In this document: in pieces, positions 46,026 through 58,274 of the stretch
Layout of the letters: each line of letters starts with the position of its first letter
How positions within the stretch are numbered: the stretch's first letter is position 1
DNA from: Apium graveolens
Lineage: Eukaryota; Streptophyta; Magnoliopsida; Apiales; Apiaceae
Length of the DNA: 64,000 nucleotides
Assembly (NCBI RefSeq): GCF_009905375.1
Contig: NC_133648.1
Coordinates: 24,881,109 to 24,945,108, forward strand
Direction: 5' to 3'
Position numbers and translations under genes: made by a program
Notes under the pieces: generated by a model
The model's database searches: none
Told to the model about the DNA's origin: nothing
What the model saw: the letters and a program-made list of their open reading frames with translations, nothing else

Positions 46026-46372
46026 TTTTTTGTGTAAACAAAATTTGAAAAAATAAAATAAAATAGAGAAGTGTAGAAGGGCAATGAAAAAAAAAACAGA
46101 TGGATTCTATTTATACAGAAACTAACATTTTGATAACGGTTAGATTTTAGTCCGTTGAACGGTCATGTTAACGGCTATATTTTCTTATCATAATTTTCAG
46201 TTAAAATTTTAATGTTATGTATGTTGTAGTGGGGTCATAGTGTAGAAATGGTCCGTCCCTTTGTGGAGGGACGTCCCATTTTGCTGTCTTGGCTCCAATG
46301 CACACTGTGCCGTCCCATTTCCACTTCACAGAAATCGAGAAGGCAAGTGGTCCTCGAGTGGAGGTGCTCTAA

Positions 46373-46596
46373 GACCTGGAAAGTGATAAATTAGCTGGTA
46401 AGTGATACACAATCTGCATTTATCCGAAACAGATGAATGCATGTCAGATTGCATCCTTATTACGGGAGGTATCCATAGCTCCAGAGGTAGAAAAGAGCAA
46501 AAAAGTTATAACAAAGTTGGATTTCGTAAAGTAATTTGATATTTTTAACTGGGATTTTGTATTTCAAATACTATAGAGGATGGATTTTGATGAATT
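46373..46596. other. Short stretch between Harbinger and LINE fragment
   Basis: No recognisable feature; about 220 bp. Confidence 0.3.
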
Positions 46597-47300
46597 ATGT
46601 GGACGAGGGAATTATTCGAGTCTTCCAGGAGCTCCGTGCTTGTAAACGGAACATCGACAGATAAATTCAAATCGGGGAGGGGGCGAGGACGGGGAGACCC
46701 AATACTGCCGTTGATTTTTAATTTATTGGGTGGGGTATTTTCGAAACTCCTGTCAAAAGTCAATAAACATAAAATATTCGTAGGAATTACTCTTCCGGGT
46801 TGTAATTTGAAACTCACTGATCTCTAATAAGCGGACGATGTAATCCTATTTATTGCAAATGAGGATATCTCTATTCAAGGAATAAAAAGAGTTTTGCATC
46901 GTTTTGAGTTATTATCCGACCTTCACATCAATTTCAATAAAAGTAGCCTATTCGATTTTGAAAATAACCGACAATATTTTATCGAATGGGCAACCCTTTT
47001 TGGGTTGCGAGGTTGGCTCAAGAAAACTCAAATACTTGGGTACGAACCTTAGAATGGCTCTAACTTCCGTTAAATATTGGGATCCCTTATTTCGAAAATC
47101 AAGGAGAAAAATGCAAGAATGGATTAGGATCACATGTCCATGCCTGGACGTATGGTCCTGCTCAAAGCCTCAATTGATAGCCCTCATGTCGTTCTGGTTT
47201 AATCTTGTTAACATTCCTTTAACCGTTTTAAATGCGTTAGAACAAATTAAGAGGAATTTTCTTTGGGGTCACACCCCCCTCACCAAATAAGATTCATTTA
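46597..47300 (+). pseudogene. LINE reverse transcriptase fragment, heavily broken
   Basis: Pieces of a plant non-LTR reverse transcriptase in three plus-strand frames. They are VLVNGTSTDKFKSGRG followed by GDPILPLIFNLLGG (the RQGDPLSP motif), ADDVILFIANEDISIQG (the catalytic ADD motif) and, downstream, LKYLGTNLRMAL and IKRNFLWGH. Stops and frame changes separate them. It is on the opposite strand to the larger LINE beside it and differs in sequence, so it is a separate, older insertion, truncated at both ends. Confidence 0.7.
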
Positions 47301-47603
47301 TTAAACTGAAAAATGGTTTCTCTACCGAAAAATGAAGGGGTTGGGTATTTTGCAGTACAATTCAGGAATATCGCCCTTTTTTACCAAATGGTGTGGAGGA
47401 CGTACAGTGACAAAAATATGTTATCGAACAAATCCTAGTACAATTTATCATATAATTTTGTTTTTAGACTGAGACCATTATATCAACCAAACATAAATCA
47501 ATCTAATTATATTAGTTTTGTTTTTTCATCTTTCAATAGTATAATTTTGTTTATTATATGCTTGTCATTTTTTTTTTTGAAGAAAGAGATAATTCATTAA
47601 ACA

Positions 47604-50600
47604 TCAAATTTCCGACAATATTGTCCCCAACAACAATTCTGGAGGAGACGGAAAGAACCTGAAACTATTTAACTCACAAGGTACTCTAGCCATGTTAGGA
47701 GCCACCTTGTTAGCTATGTTTCTAACAAAACTAATAGAGAGCCTTTGATTATACCTCAATATTTCTCTACATTGCTGCACTAAATCACCAACCTCAAAGA
47801 GGTTCTCTTGACCCTGCTGCACTGTTTGGATACTAAGGAGTGAATCACTCTCAACGACTACCTTTCCAGATACAGTATCCCTGGCCCATAATAAAGCTTC
47901 AATGATGCCAATAAGCTCTGCTTCCAAAACCGAAAATGCTCCAGCTTTTTTCATGACTTTCCCTGAATCATACTGACCTAGGTGGTTCCTAAGATCCATA
48001 CCCACAGAAAATGAGTTTTGGCCTACCACTATAGCAGCATCGATATTAATTTTAAAGCTTCCAGCTTCTAGAGGCTGCCATCGTCGTTGATTCAGTTTTA
48101 TGCTACTATTATCAACTACTGCATCAGGAGATCTTTTGTTAGCTGCTTGCCAGTCCAGAATTTGTTTCTTACTCCATACCATAGCCGCTTCTGGTATCAT
48201 ATTCTTATTTTCAAAGATTCTTTTATTCCTTGTGAACCAAATACCCCACATCACTTGCGCAATTTTTATAAGCTCCATTTTAGATCCCTAAGCCAACTTC
48301 TGTATGAGCCAGTCATGACTACTTTTGATGTCCCGATCATCAACATTAATACCAACTTGTTGCCAACACCTTCTCGCAAAAGGGCATTCAAAGAATAAGT
48401 GACGAAGATGTTCAACTTCCCCAGTGCACATAGCACAAAGTATTGAGACATGCACACCCCTTCCCCTTAATAAATTTCTAATTGGCAGCGTATTGCGGCA
48501 AAATCTCCATAGGAACACTCTAATTTTGTGGGGGATTTCCAATCTCCAGAGAACACTCCAACCTTTAGATTGTTGTACTTCTGCCATAGTAACTTGACTT
48601 TGACACCACTGATAATATCCAGACTTCACTGTGTACTTTCCATTCTTTGAATGGAGCCAGGCCAACCTGTCTCTAATACCTCCCTGTGGAATTCTGGTCC
48701 TCATAATAGCATCAACATCATCGCTACTAAAACACATTCTTAACTTATTTTCATCCCATTCCTTAACATTTTCATGAAAGAAATCACATACTCTCAACTG
48801 CATGGCCTCTTCAGATGTTTGAGTTTTATCAACACAAAAATCTTGCTTCGATCTCAGCCATCTGTCATTGCCAATATTAATATCTTCTCCATCACCTACC
48901 ACCCATCTCAAGCCTTTCTTTATCTCTTCTTTTGCTTCCCAAATCCCATACCAAGTATAGCTAGCACCACCTTTTCTTTCCGCTTGAAGAAAATGCTTAT
49001 CCGGATAGTATTTAGCTTTTAGCACTCTAGACATTAACGAAGATGGCTCATTAATCAGTTTCCAACATTGTTTATTTAGAAGTTCTATATTAAAACCTTG
49101 AATATCTCTAAAACCCAGGCCTCCATTATTTTTTGCCATACACATTTTATTCCACCCCAACCACCGAATACCTTTCCTGCTGGAAGAATTAGATTGCCAC
49201 CAAAAACCATTCATCACTCTTTGAATTTCCTGACATAGTGATTTTGGCAGCAGAAAGCACGACATTGCATAGCTTGGTATAGATTGTACCACATTCTTTA
49301 ACATAACTAGCTTGCCTGCTCGAGATAGAAGTCTAGAGCTCCATCCCTCGATTCTTTGAATCATCTTCTCTTTTAGATATCTAAACACTATTTTCTTTGA
49401 TCTTCCAATTAGAGAAGGAAGTCCTAAGTATTAACTGTCTCCAACGTCTTTATAAACACCTAGAACATCTCGGATCCCATCTTGCTTATCCCTCCTTACA
49501 TTCGAGCTAAAGAAAATGGCAGACTTTTGATAGTTTACAGCTTGGCCAGAACAACTCTCATAGTCATTTAACAATGATTTCACTGCTAATGCCTCTTTTT
49601 TGGTTGCTTTAAAAAATAGAAAGCTGTCATCAACAAATAGTAAATGGGTTATTGCTGGTGCAGAACTACAGATACGACACCCATTAATACTCCCCATACC
49701 AGCTGCTGTTCTAAGATTACGAGACAAACCTTCTACACAAAGTAAGAACAAATACGGGGACAGAGGGTCCCCTTGACGAAGGCCACGTGTAGGACTGATA
49801 GGACCTATCATCGAACCTTGAAAAGAGATAGAATAAGAAACAGTGGATACACAAAGCATTACCCATTGAATCCATTTTTCTGAGAACCCCATTGTCACCA
49901 TGCGATGGCGAAGATAGTCTCAATTTACTCTGTCGTATGCTTTACTTATATCCAACTTTAGGGACACCTCACCAACTTGACCGGTATGCTTTCTTTTTAT
50001 AAAATGCAATAACTCAAATGCCATCATTACATTGTCTGTTATACTTCGACCAGGGACAAATGCCGACTGTTCCTCCGTAATGATTTCTGGGAGAATTTTC
50101 TGCAACCTATTTGCTAAAACTTTAGCAATTATCTTATAAAGCACATTGCATAATACAATTGGCCTGAGGTCTGCAGGGGTCTCCACATTGTCTTTTTTCG
50201 GTATTAACACTATGGTGGTATCATTTACTCCCGGCGAAAAACTGATCTCTGTTAACCACTGCTTGCAACACTTGAATACTTCTTTCCCAAGTAGCTGCCA
50301 GAAGTTCTGAAAGAAGGCCGAATTAAGTCCATCCGGGCCGCTAGCCTTATCAGGATGCATGTTCTTTACTGCTTGAGTGAATTCTTCGAAAGATAAATCC
50401 TTCATTAACCAATCATTTTGACTTCTAGAAATTCTTATGGCAGCGTCCTCATTGACAGGAAGGTTACAGTTCTCTGAGCTTTTAAACACCTGACTAAAAT
50501 AATTTTCTAACAGATGACACATACCTTCATGACTTGAAACCATCACCCCATTTTCTGTTTTAAGACTAGCAATATGATTCAACTTTTTCCTGCTCGAAGC

Positions 50601-51676
50601 TGCTGCATGGAAGAATTTGGAATTAGTATCTCCTTCTTTTAACCAAAATTTCTTAGCTCTTTGTTGCCAGTACATTTCTTCATGAATTAACAGCTCATGC
50701 AATTTATCTTTCTCCTCAAAATACATCTGAACCCCATCATCATCTTCTCTATCCTTCAATTCATCAATAATCTTCTTTTGCCTCACGATTTTTTCTCTGA
50801 ACTTATGGAAAAATTCTCTGCCCCATTGAGCCATATATTTTGAGAGTGATACTAACTTTGGGAGAAGATGCATAGCCGAAAGATGCTGCCAATAGTTCGA
50901 GATTTCAGAATGAAAGTTAGGCTCTTTCAACCATGTATTCTCAAAACGGAAGCGAAAGTTCTTTTTTGATATAGACGTATTCAACAAGTCAAGTTTGATA
51001 GGGTCATGATCGGAGACTGTGACATGAAAAACAGAAAGAGTACATAGCGGGAATTTGCTCCACCACGAATTATCTACAAAGCATCTATCTAACCTTTCTC
51101 GAACCCAACTGGACGTCCCTTTGCTTTTTTCCCATGTATAATTTCCACCTGTAAGCTCCACTTCTATGAGAGAGCTATCCTCCACAGCATTGCGAAACCC
51201 TTCCAACAAGTTATACGGATGTCCATGTTTCCCTTTCTTATCACTGCTATAGAGTAAATCATTGAAATCCCCAAACACGCACCAAGGCAATTGAGAAACT
51301 GAAGAAAGATGACGTAATAAATCCCAAGAAGCTTGTCTCCTTTCCCTTTCCGGGAAACCATAAAAACATGTTAATCTCTAATCCACTCCTGATCTCTCAT
51401 AGATTTGAACATCAATGTGATTATTCGAAGCATAAAAAACAGAACAGTTTAATTTAATACTCCAAAAAATTGCTAAACCTCCTCCCCTACCCTGCTTATC
51501 TACTGAATAAAAATTTACAAAACCAATTTTTGACGCCAGTGATGCAACTTTATTTCTGTGTGCAAGAGTCTCAGATAAGAATAAAAATCGGGCTTGTGAG
51601 ATTTTATCATCTCATTCAACACACGAACTGTACGAGATGAGCCCACACCTCGACAGTTCCAAGCTATGACATTCAT
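47604..51676 (-). pseudogene. LINE ORF2: endonuclease, reverse transcriptase, RNase H
   Basis: Starts at the ATG at 51676 (MNVIAWNCRGVGSS, endonuclease N-terminus) and ends at 47604, about 1357 codons. Motifs in order: VFGDFNDLL and VSDHDPIKLDLL (endonuclease); HPDKASGPDGLN, FVPGRSITDN and LKLDISKAYDRV (RT); GLRQGDPLSPYLF and LFVDDSFLFF, where the usual Ala before DD is Val; then a zinc-knuckle-like CAMCTGEVEHLRHLFFEC; then RNase H with acidic residues in FKINIDAA, LEAELIGI and VVESDSL. Breaks are a frameshift near 51573-51598, TAG at 51378, TGA at 49920, TAA at 49431 and TAG at 48288. The RNase H domain at the C-terminus marks the plant L1 branch that kept it. Confidence 0.9.
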
Positions 51677-52885
51677 TTTGAGTGGCTGGCTTGCTTAGCA
51701 AGCTCAGCCGGAATAATTTGATTAGCCACTGATAAATCTCCATTAGAAATACCAAAGTCCTTATCCTGTTGCACTGTCTGGTTACTAGGTGCCTGGCGCA
51801 ATAAATCAATATCCATATGACTCGACTCACTGGTCGTACCCCTCCTACGTTTTCGGTCCTCCAGCTGGATAACGTCACTCTCATCCTCATTTAAGTCATA
51901 TACCAAATTTGACGTTGTTTTGGACTCTTTAAAATTTGGTTCCGTTATTGCTAGTGATTTATCATTTCCATCTTTATTTTCTGTTGTAACTTCCCTCCTA
52001 AAAACACTCTTCTCCTTAATCGCCTTTCCATGATTTGAATTCCCCCCCCAAATCACTCTCCTTGATTTTCTCACCACCAATCCTGGCTTCCCACGTGTCA
52101 TCATTCTCATTTCTCAGCCATTTGCTTTGAATTTGGCCCGCCACCCTGCGCGGTGGTGCTCGGAGCCAACTACCCCAAACTTTCCCTAAGCCTTCACCTT
52201 CCTTAGTAATTGTGCTCCTGCAAAATCTATCTGTATGACTGACCAAACCACAAGTAAAACAGAATTCCCCTAACCTTTCATACTTACATTCCACCCAGAA
52301 CTCAGAACCATCTTTCTTGGTAATCTTCTTTCTACTCCTAATAGGCTTCCTCACATCAATTTTGATCCTCACCCTCATACAATCTCTCCATATTGAGGTG
52401 TTATTCTTAGCGTCATACTCCAAAAACTCACCAAAAAAGTTACCAAGTTGTCTCCCCACTGTTTCAAACATGTACCCCATAGGAAGATTGTATAGCTGAA
52501 TCCAAATATCTAAGTGACATGGTACTATGTGTGCCGGATTTTGCCCCGCTTCCACCTTTTCCAGAGCTAACATTGCGCTATCAAACGACCAAGGCCCCCC
52601 TTTGGTAACCCATTGAATATCTTCTTTACGAAAGAACTGGAACAAAAATTGACCATGCTCCAGATCCTTTATATTAATTCCCATTGCCGGTCTCCAAACA
52701 TCTGCGATTCTCGATTTCATGATCCTTGTATTTATACCTTTCTCCGTGAGCAACCTACCAACCAGACATAGTTCATATCTATTTATACTCTCATCAACAT
52801 CACCTTCTAATATGAATTCTGCATTCTGCTCATCATCAATGCCCAAGTTCTCCATACGTTGGTTAATATCCTCACCGTCTGCCAT
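51673..52885 (-). pseudogene. LINE ORF1: DUF4283 and zinc-knuckle protein, split by a homopolymer frameshift
   Basis: Starts MADGEDINQRMENLGIDDE. A DUF4283-like region follows, containing RYELCLVGRLLTEKGINTR and WVTKGGPWSFDSAMLALEK, then a CCHC knuckle (CFTCGLVSHTDRFC) at about residue 215. The frame shifts inside a run of eight G (minus strand, 52042-52049); reading on in the next frame gives a plausible C-terminus to TGA at 51673. The last bases overlap the ORF2 start in the form ATGA. In this family ORF1 binds RNA and forms the transport particle. Confidence 0.85.
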
Positions 52886-52975
52886 CGATTACGCTCTAAG
52901 CACTCTCACTGTATTCTATTAGGTTTGAATAAGGAGAGAAATCAAAAAGCTCTCACATGTGAAATGGAGAGAAAA

Positions 52976-55900
52976 AAAACTATATAGTTTTATCCCGAAA
53001 TCATCATCATTATTTTTTAAATTTTAAATTTTTTATTTTATATTCATATATCAAAATTAATGATTTATTTAATTTGTAATTACATTTTAATTAATTTTTT
53101 AAAAAATTATTACTTATAAATTGTTATTTATCAAAAATATTATCAACTTATAAATAATTTATAAATAAAATTATCAAAATACCTAAATAATTTATAAATT
53201 ATGATATTTATATCATTTATATTATAATTTTAACTTGAAATAATAAGCTATGTTTTTAAGAAAATCTCATAGGCCTATAGCTTCGACACTTTCTATATAT
53301 TAGAGCTTTCAATTTGTTCACTTGGTATGCTTTGGAAATTTAGAAAAGCCGTGCTGCCCTTATTAACTACCGTGATTTATTGATGATTTTTGGGAGGTGA
53401 GCTACTCAACTTACATTAAGTATATATTGTTGCATTTTTCGTGTTGGTTACATTTGTAAGCAACATTTGACCCAGCATAAGAAATTAAACTAAAACGACA
53501 ATAGTTTGATTTAGGCTGTAGTATTGGACCAGTTCGATCGAGAATATATCGAAAACTGGGATGTCATTTTCTTTCGAATTGGATCAAAATTTGTGTTAGG
53601 ATCCAACCTAAGCAAATTGAAACATATGTACCGAATTTTTCAAAAAGGTTTATATTAAAAAATAAATCCAAAAATTATAAATTATTATTAAAAATAGCAA
53701 GATAATGTAGAGTTCCAAGAATGTTTTAATATAAATACAAACTAAATTTTTTGAGATACATGCAATATATAATAATATTAAAGTTATAGTATTTATGATA
53801 AACGTAATATTTTTTTTTAAAGAACTAGACCTAACTGATTTTTATTTTGGTATATTCGGTCTGAACCGAATAAATCAAAAATTTGAAAACTTAAAACCGA
53901 ACCGAATCGAATTAGTACGGTTTAGTTTAATTTTTCGTTTCGATTCAATTTTTATCAGCTGTATGTATGATATAATATTTCTTCAATTGTAAAGTATCCC
54001 ATTTTTATCGGCTAGCATTACCTGACTTGGTAGTTGGCAGTTGGTCGAGTACAGGTGAGGTGACAAAATCAGTCAAGAGGTTAACCTTTTATGCTAATGA
54101 ATGGGGTATTGAAAAAATTGAATTTTCACGGATATATATTTATTATATACATGAAATAAAAAATGAAAAAAATATAGTTCATGATTTTATTTTAGGGATA
54201 CATTTTTAATTATTATTCTAAGTATAACAAGATATCTGTTATATTTACTTGAACCGGCATTTATCATTCTTTCGATTTATTATCATTGGGCATAATTTTT
54301 TTTGCTTCGTACTTAATATATCTTGGGGTTAGCTCTAAGTGAGTAGAAATTATTTTTAAAAGATAAATAATTCATTAATTTTAAATCATACAGTGTCTAC
54401 AAAAATCATTAAAATTAAATAAAAATATAATAAAATTGATGAAATTAGAATTTTCTTTTCATTCAAATTAATATCATTTATAAATTTTTTAATTGTGATA
54501 TGTCTCTCACTCATATCGCTGAAATATACAATCGTTTATAAAATCTTTAATTACGAGAATGCCGATAATCAAATATGGTGGACGAAAGCTAGCTAAATTA
54601 CGAGATAGTAAGTGTGATATGTAAAAAAATTGTACAACCCAATACAATTTTGCTTAGAAAAATTTTAAACTAAATTTTACTAATATTTTATTGGACTAAT
54701 ATTTCTTTCAAAGTATATATATTAATTACGTATAAGTAGTACCTTTGCTTGTATCATTGTAGCATATACATTTCTTTTGAGGTAAAATTTTAAATATTCA
54801 TTGTAACAAACCAATTTTGTCAATTAGTTTAGCTGTTTACGCCAATGCTCTTAGATACATAATTTTAATCCCAAGACGTCAAGATTAACTGCCAAATTTA
54901 GGGTAATCAAGTAATAACTATCATTAGTTATGTAGTTGTTGATTTTGTTATTTTTAAAAACAAAAGTTTAGAACTGCCTAAAATTCAAAATAAAATATTT
55001 TCACTTATTTTGTAAAATAGTATACAAGTGGACAGATACATCTCAACTGCTTTTATGCTATTTCCTACAAATAAAGAATTTATGCAAGAAAAGTCCGTTC
55101 TATATTAAACAAAAAATATATAAACTACGACTATATATACTAAGAGCTGAAAATAGACAAGAAAACGCTCCTACTTAGTTTAAAAAACATAAAAACTTGT
55201 CAAAATAAAAGTGGACCAAACTGTTGGCTAAAAAAGATCCTAAAGAAGAATATAGTTTGTGCTGAGCATAAGTTAAATATGTTTTGTGCTTGTATCAGAT
55301 TCTATGTCCGCACTCTTACATTAAGAAAGAATAATTAATCAGTTTATCATGATTTATAAATTTGATCAATAATTCTTACACGTTTAATATCTCAGGATCA
55401 TTTTAAACATACAAGACGGAGTGGAGGATTAGGTGATGATTTTACACCCTAACAATATCACGTTTTGTTTATCTCACATTAGTGTGACTGGCGATGCAGA
55501 ATTAAGCGGGCTAACAGGCCAACTGAAATATTTTGTAAAATATATTTTGTAAAGTCTCAATTTCGGTTTAACTATTTTTAAAAAGGATTTACCGTATATA
55601 TGGGCAAGTTTCAAAAAATTAGCAATAGCTCATTTTTAGACCAGCTTCCTGAAGCATACCAACTTTTAAAATCTTGAAATGAGATGTTAGAATTAACACT
55701 TTTACGATCTTGAAATCATATTTTAGAAAAATAGGTAAATTAACATTGCATGAGAGCAATATTTAGGACACCTAAATATGTGAAAGTATTTTTTTAATAA
55801 TTAATAATTAAAGTCATTCACATACCAAAAATTTAACTCCTACCTCTTAATTAAGACCTAAATCACTGCATATATATAAGTCATGTTATTATATCTGATT

Positions 55901-56189
55901 AACAAATAGACATTCATCTCATTTCAATAATACACAATTAACACATGTACATTCACACGGACAAATAGATGATGAGTAAATAATATAAACCAAACATATG
56001 CACAGCTTCTTCAAAATTGAGCTAGGCGTTCATGGCTGGGAATTGTTGGTAGTTGTTCCGTTCATTTTTATACACTTTCTTTTTTTTAGGATGTCTAATT
56101 TAATTTTATATATTTTAAAATTTATCAAAAATAGTAAAAATTTAATAATATAAAATTCAATTACCCTGCTTTCTCCCACTACACTTATT
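52976..56189. other. AT-rich intergenic region, no gene
   Basis: Over 3 kb with no supported coding region. Positions 53510-53960 contain many AACCGAACCGAA / CGGTTTAGTTTA words, as in a decayed dispersed repeat. The rest is very AT-rich and unresolved. Confidence 0.45.
53515..53965. repeat. Possible decayed repeat with AACCGAA words
   Basis: The left part has ccagttcgatcgag and the right part aaccgaaccgaatcg and acggtttag in opposite sense, suggesting inverted ends of a small element. Boundaries and type are not clear. Confidence 0.3.
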
Positions 56190-56409
56190 TTATTTAATAA
56201 ATATTGATTGAATGTCAGTAACACAGCCTTTAACGCAACTAGAAATAGAAATACATCCCAATTAATATCATCAATTAGTGGTTTGCTACAATAACTGTAA
56301 CATTCACGACAACATGTAGTCTTCCACCTGCTGCCTTCAACTGTCATCAACATATTTGTAAACACAATTAGCATTACAAGTCCCACCACACGCTCTTCTT
56401 CTCTGCCAT
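56190..56409 (-). pseudogene. Cysteine-rich secreted peptide, broken copy 1
   Basis: Begins MAEKKS at the ATG at 56409, then a frame change brings in a signal-peptide-like segment (VGLVMLIVFTNMLMTVEG) and the cysteine motif TCCRECYSYC. A second frame change follows before the later cysteines, which appear in another frame (SSCVKGC). It is a relative of the intact genes at 58038 and 61485. Two frame breaks make it a pseudogene; a very recent loss is possible since the stretches between breaks are well kept. Confidence 0.7.
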
Positions 56410-58037
56410 TTTGACTTGTTAGTATATGATTTTGTTTTGGTTTACTGTGTCTTAGGGTTTTTATTTGGTTAATCCATATTTACATGTAGGATGCATGCAT
56501 GTAATTATAATTTTACACCGGGTGTATATGCGCTTAAAATTATTAAATTATCTTTTGCCAACATTTTTTGTTATTTTCTAAGCTTGCAAATGATGATTAT
56601 AAATATTTTTATTCAATTTTTATCTTTAATTTCTTAAATTTTGATATGACAATTTCATTCCTTAAATAAATTTTATGGTTTTAAATAATATATTTTCCGA
56701 AAATAAATATTTTTTGTACTTAGTTTTAGCTATTATTGTATATATAAATTTTACCAAGAAAATCTTATTTTTACAAAATATTAAACATGTTAAAAGTTTT
56801 ACTAATCTATATTTTAATTATTCATTTTAATTCATAATTATTTTATTTTAATATTTAACATTTCGGTAACATGTATTACTAATTGTACACGTTTCTCAAA
56901 ATAATTTTATGTTTTTAATTTTCTAGCATTTAACATTTTTTTACTATTATATTTAATTGATGGTTTTTATATATTTATTCTTTATTTTACTCAACTTTGT
57001 TAGACTATTTTATTCATTAACTAAATTTTATATGCTTCAGAAAAAAATTAATTTTTTATACTTAAACATTAAGCTATAGTTGTACTTTAATATTTGACCA
57101 TGATAACCTTAGTATAATATATATTATGATATTTATTATCTTTTTTTGTTGCCTAATTTTGTTCAAATTAAAAAATATTTAAATCATGTCACAATAAAAT
57201 GTTTACATGGTTATTTAAATTTATTTTAATTAATTTCTTTTCTTGATCTTTTGAGTTTTGATCGTTCTCACCATGTTTTTAAAGTGTGTTTATAACACTA
57301 TTTATAAACTTTTTTTTGTAATGAAATTTTAAAAAATACTTTACATTTTATTGTCATTATATTTTTAAATCCATTTCATTAAACTTTGTTTCTATTTAAT
57401 TGTAATAATATTCTTATATTTATTATATTATTCCCATATTTATTTTATTAGATTCCCCTAAATAATTATTTTTTCTTTTTGTACAAAATGAAGTAAAACA
57501 TGTGTAACATTTGTACCTGAATCTATTCTAAATGTATTCCTAATTACTTAATAAGACAACAAAAGTTAATTTAGATCATATGTCAATATATTAATGACAA
57601 AACGGAAATCATATTTATTAGCTTGTGATGTGTGACTTTACATATAAATACATATTTTATTAATCTTAAATTAAATTTTTAAGCTAATTAAATACTAAAT
57701 TACATTATTTGGCATATTCACCAAATTACATGACAAATCCAATCATTTTATATCCCTTACTCCTATTATATATATAGGATGTAAAATCTAATCAAGTTTT
57801 CCTTTTTAAATTTGAAGAGAAATAATAACTAACGTATACTCATTATCTGTTATTATTAAATAAGAACTTAATATATAGACAATAAAAGAAAAGAAAGTCA
57901 TTTCATTAATCCATGATCAACATACAAACCATACAAGATGACGAGTAAACAAACATTTGACCAAAACACATATTTATATATATATATATTTCTGGGAGGT
58001 TTATACCGGGCTAGGAAGTCTTCAAGCTGGCAAGTGT
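56410..58037. other. Intergenic in the peptide cluster
   Basis: Extremely AT-rich, no coding region recognised. Confidence 0.5.
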
Positions 58038-58274
58038 TCAAGCATGTGAACTAAATGGGTATAGTTTATGTAAGCTGGCGCAATGACCACCGCATCCTTT
58101 GAAACAATTTTCAAGGCATGCCATGTTAATATTACCAATTGGCATGGTGCACCCGTCGTAACAGTCACCGCAGCAGGATTCATGACCCTTGTCATCTGCG
58201 ACTGTCGAATTCATATTTGTAAACACCATTAGCATTACAATCAGAACTACACACATGCTCTTCTTCCCCGCCAT
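58038..58274 (-). CDS. Small secreted cysteine-rich peptide, 78 aa, Ole e 6-like pattern
   Basis: An N-terminal signal peptide of about 26 residues (MAGKKSMCVVLIVMLMVFTN), then a mature part of about 52 residues. Cysteines are CCGDCYDGC, a loop of ten residues, then C-x3-C-x3-C-x3-C. Read from the first Cys this is Cx3Cx3C ... Cx3Cx3C, the pattern of Ole e 6-like pollen peptides, with one extra cysteine in each half (eight in all). The start is set by the signal peptide and by agreement with the paralogue at 61485. Such peptides are secreted and stabilised by disulfides; candidate roles are reproductive signalling or defence. Function is not known. No intron is needed. Antimicrobial hairpin-like peptides are an alternative class. 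Confidence 0.82.
   Translation of the reverse strand: MAGKKSMCVVLIVMLMVFTNMNSTVADDKGHESCCGDCYDGCTMPIGNINMACLENCFKGCGGHCASLHKLYPFSSHA

Larger units (their letters stand above)
43387..46369 (-). mobile_element. Nearly intact PIF/Harbinger DNA transposon, 2983 bp
   Basis: Terminal inverted repeats GAACACCTCCACTCCAAG (left) and GAGCACCTCCACTCGAGG (right, reversed), flanked by TAA on both sides (43384-43386, 46370-46372). It encodes both proteins that autonomous members need: a Myb/SANT-like ORF1 (45171-46025) and a DDE transposase (43751-44929), both on the minus strand. The only visible defect is a frame break at the N-terminus of the transposase. It is the best preserved element in the window. 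Confidence 0.92.
47568..52975 (-). mobile_element. L1-type LINE retrotransposon, nearly full length, inactive
   Basis: The minus strand carries ORF1 (zinc knuckle), ORF2 (endonuclease, reverse transcriptase, RNase H) and a 3' poly(A) of about 11 residues (the T run at 47568-47578 on the plus strand). Total length of about 5.4 kb is normal for a plant L1. The 5' boundary is approximate, and I could not find the target duplication by eye. Both ORFs have breaks. Confidence 0.85.

Noticed and set aside
46904..47290. 128-codon frame as a separate gene
   Set aside because: Part of it matches the late RT region of a LINE (LKYLGTNLRM, IKRNFLWGH) and joins the broken fragment upstream.
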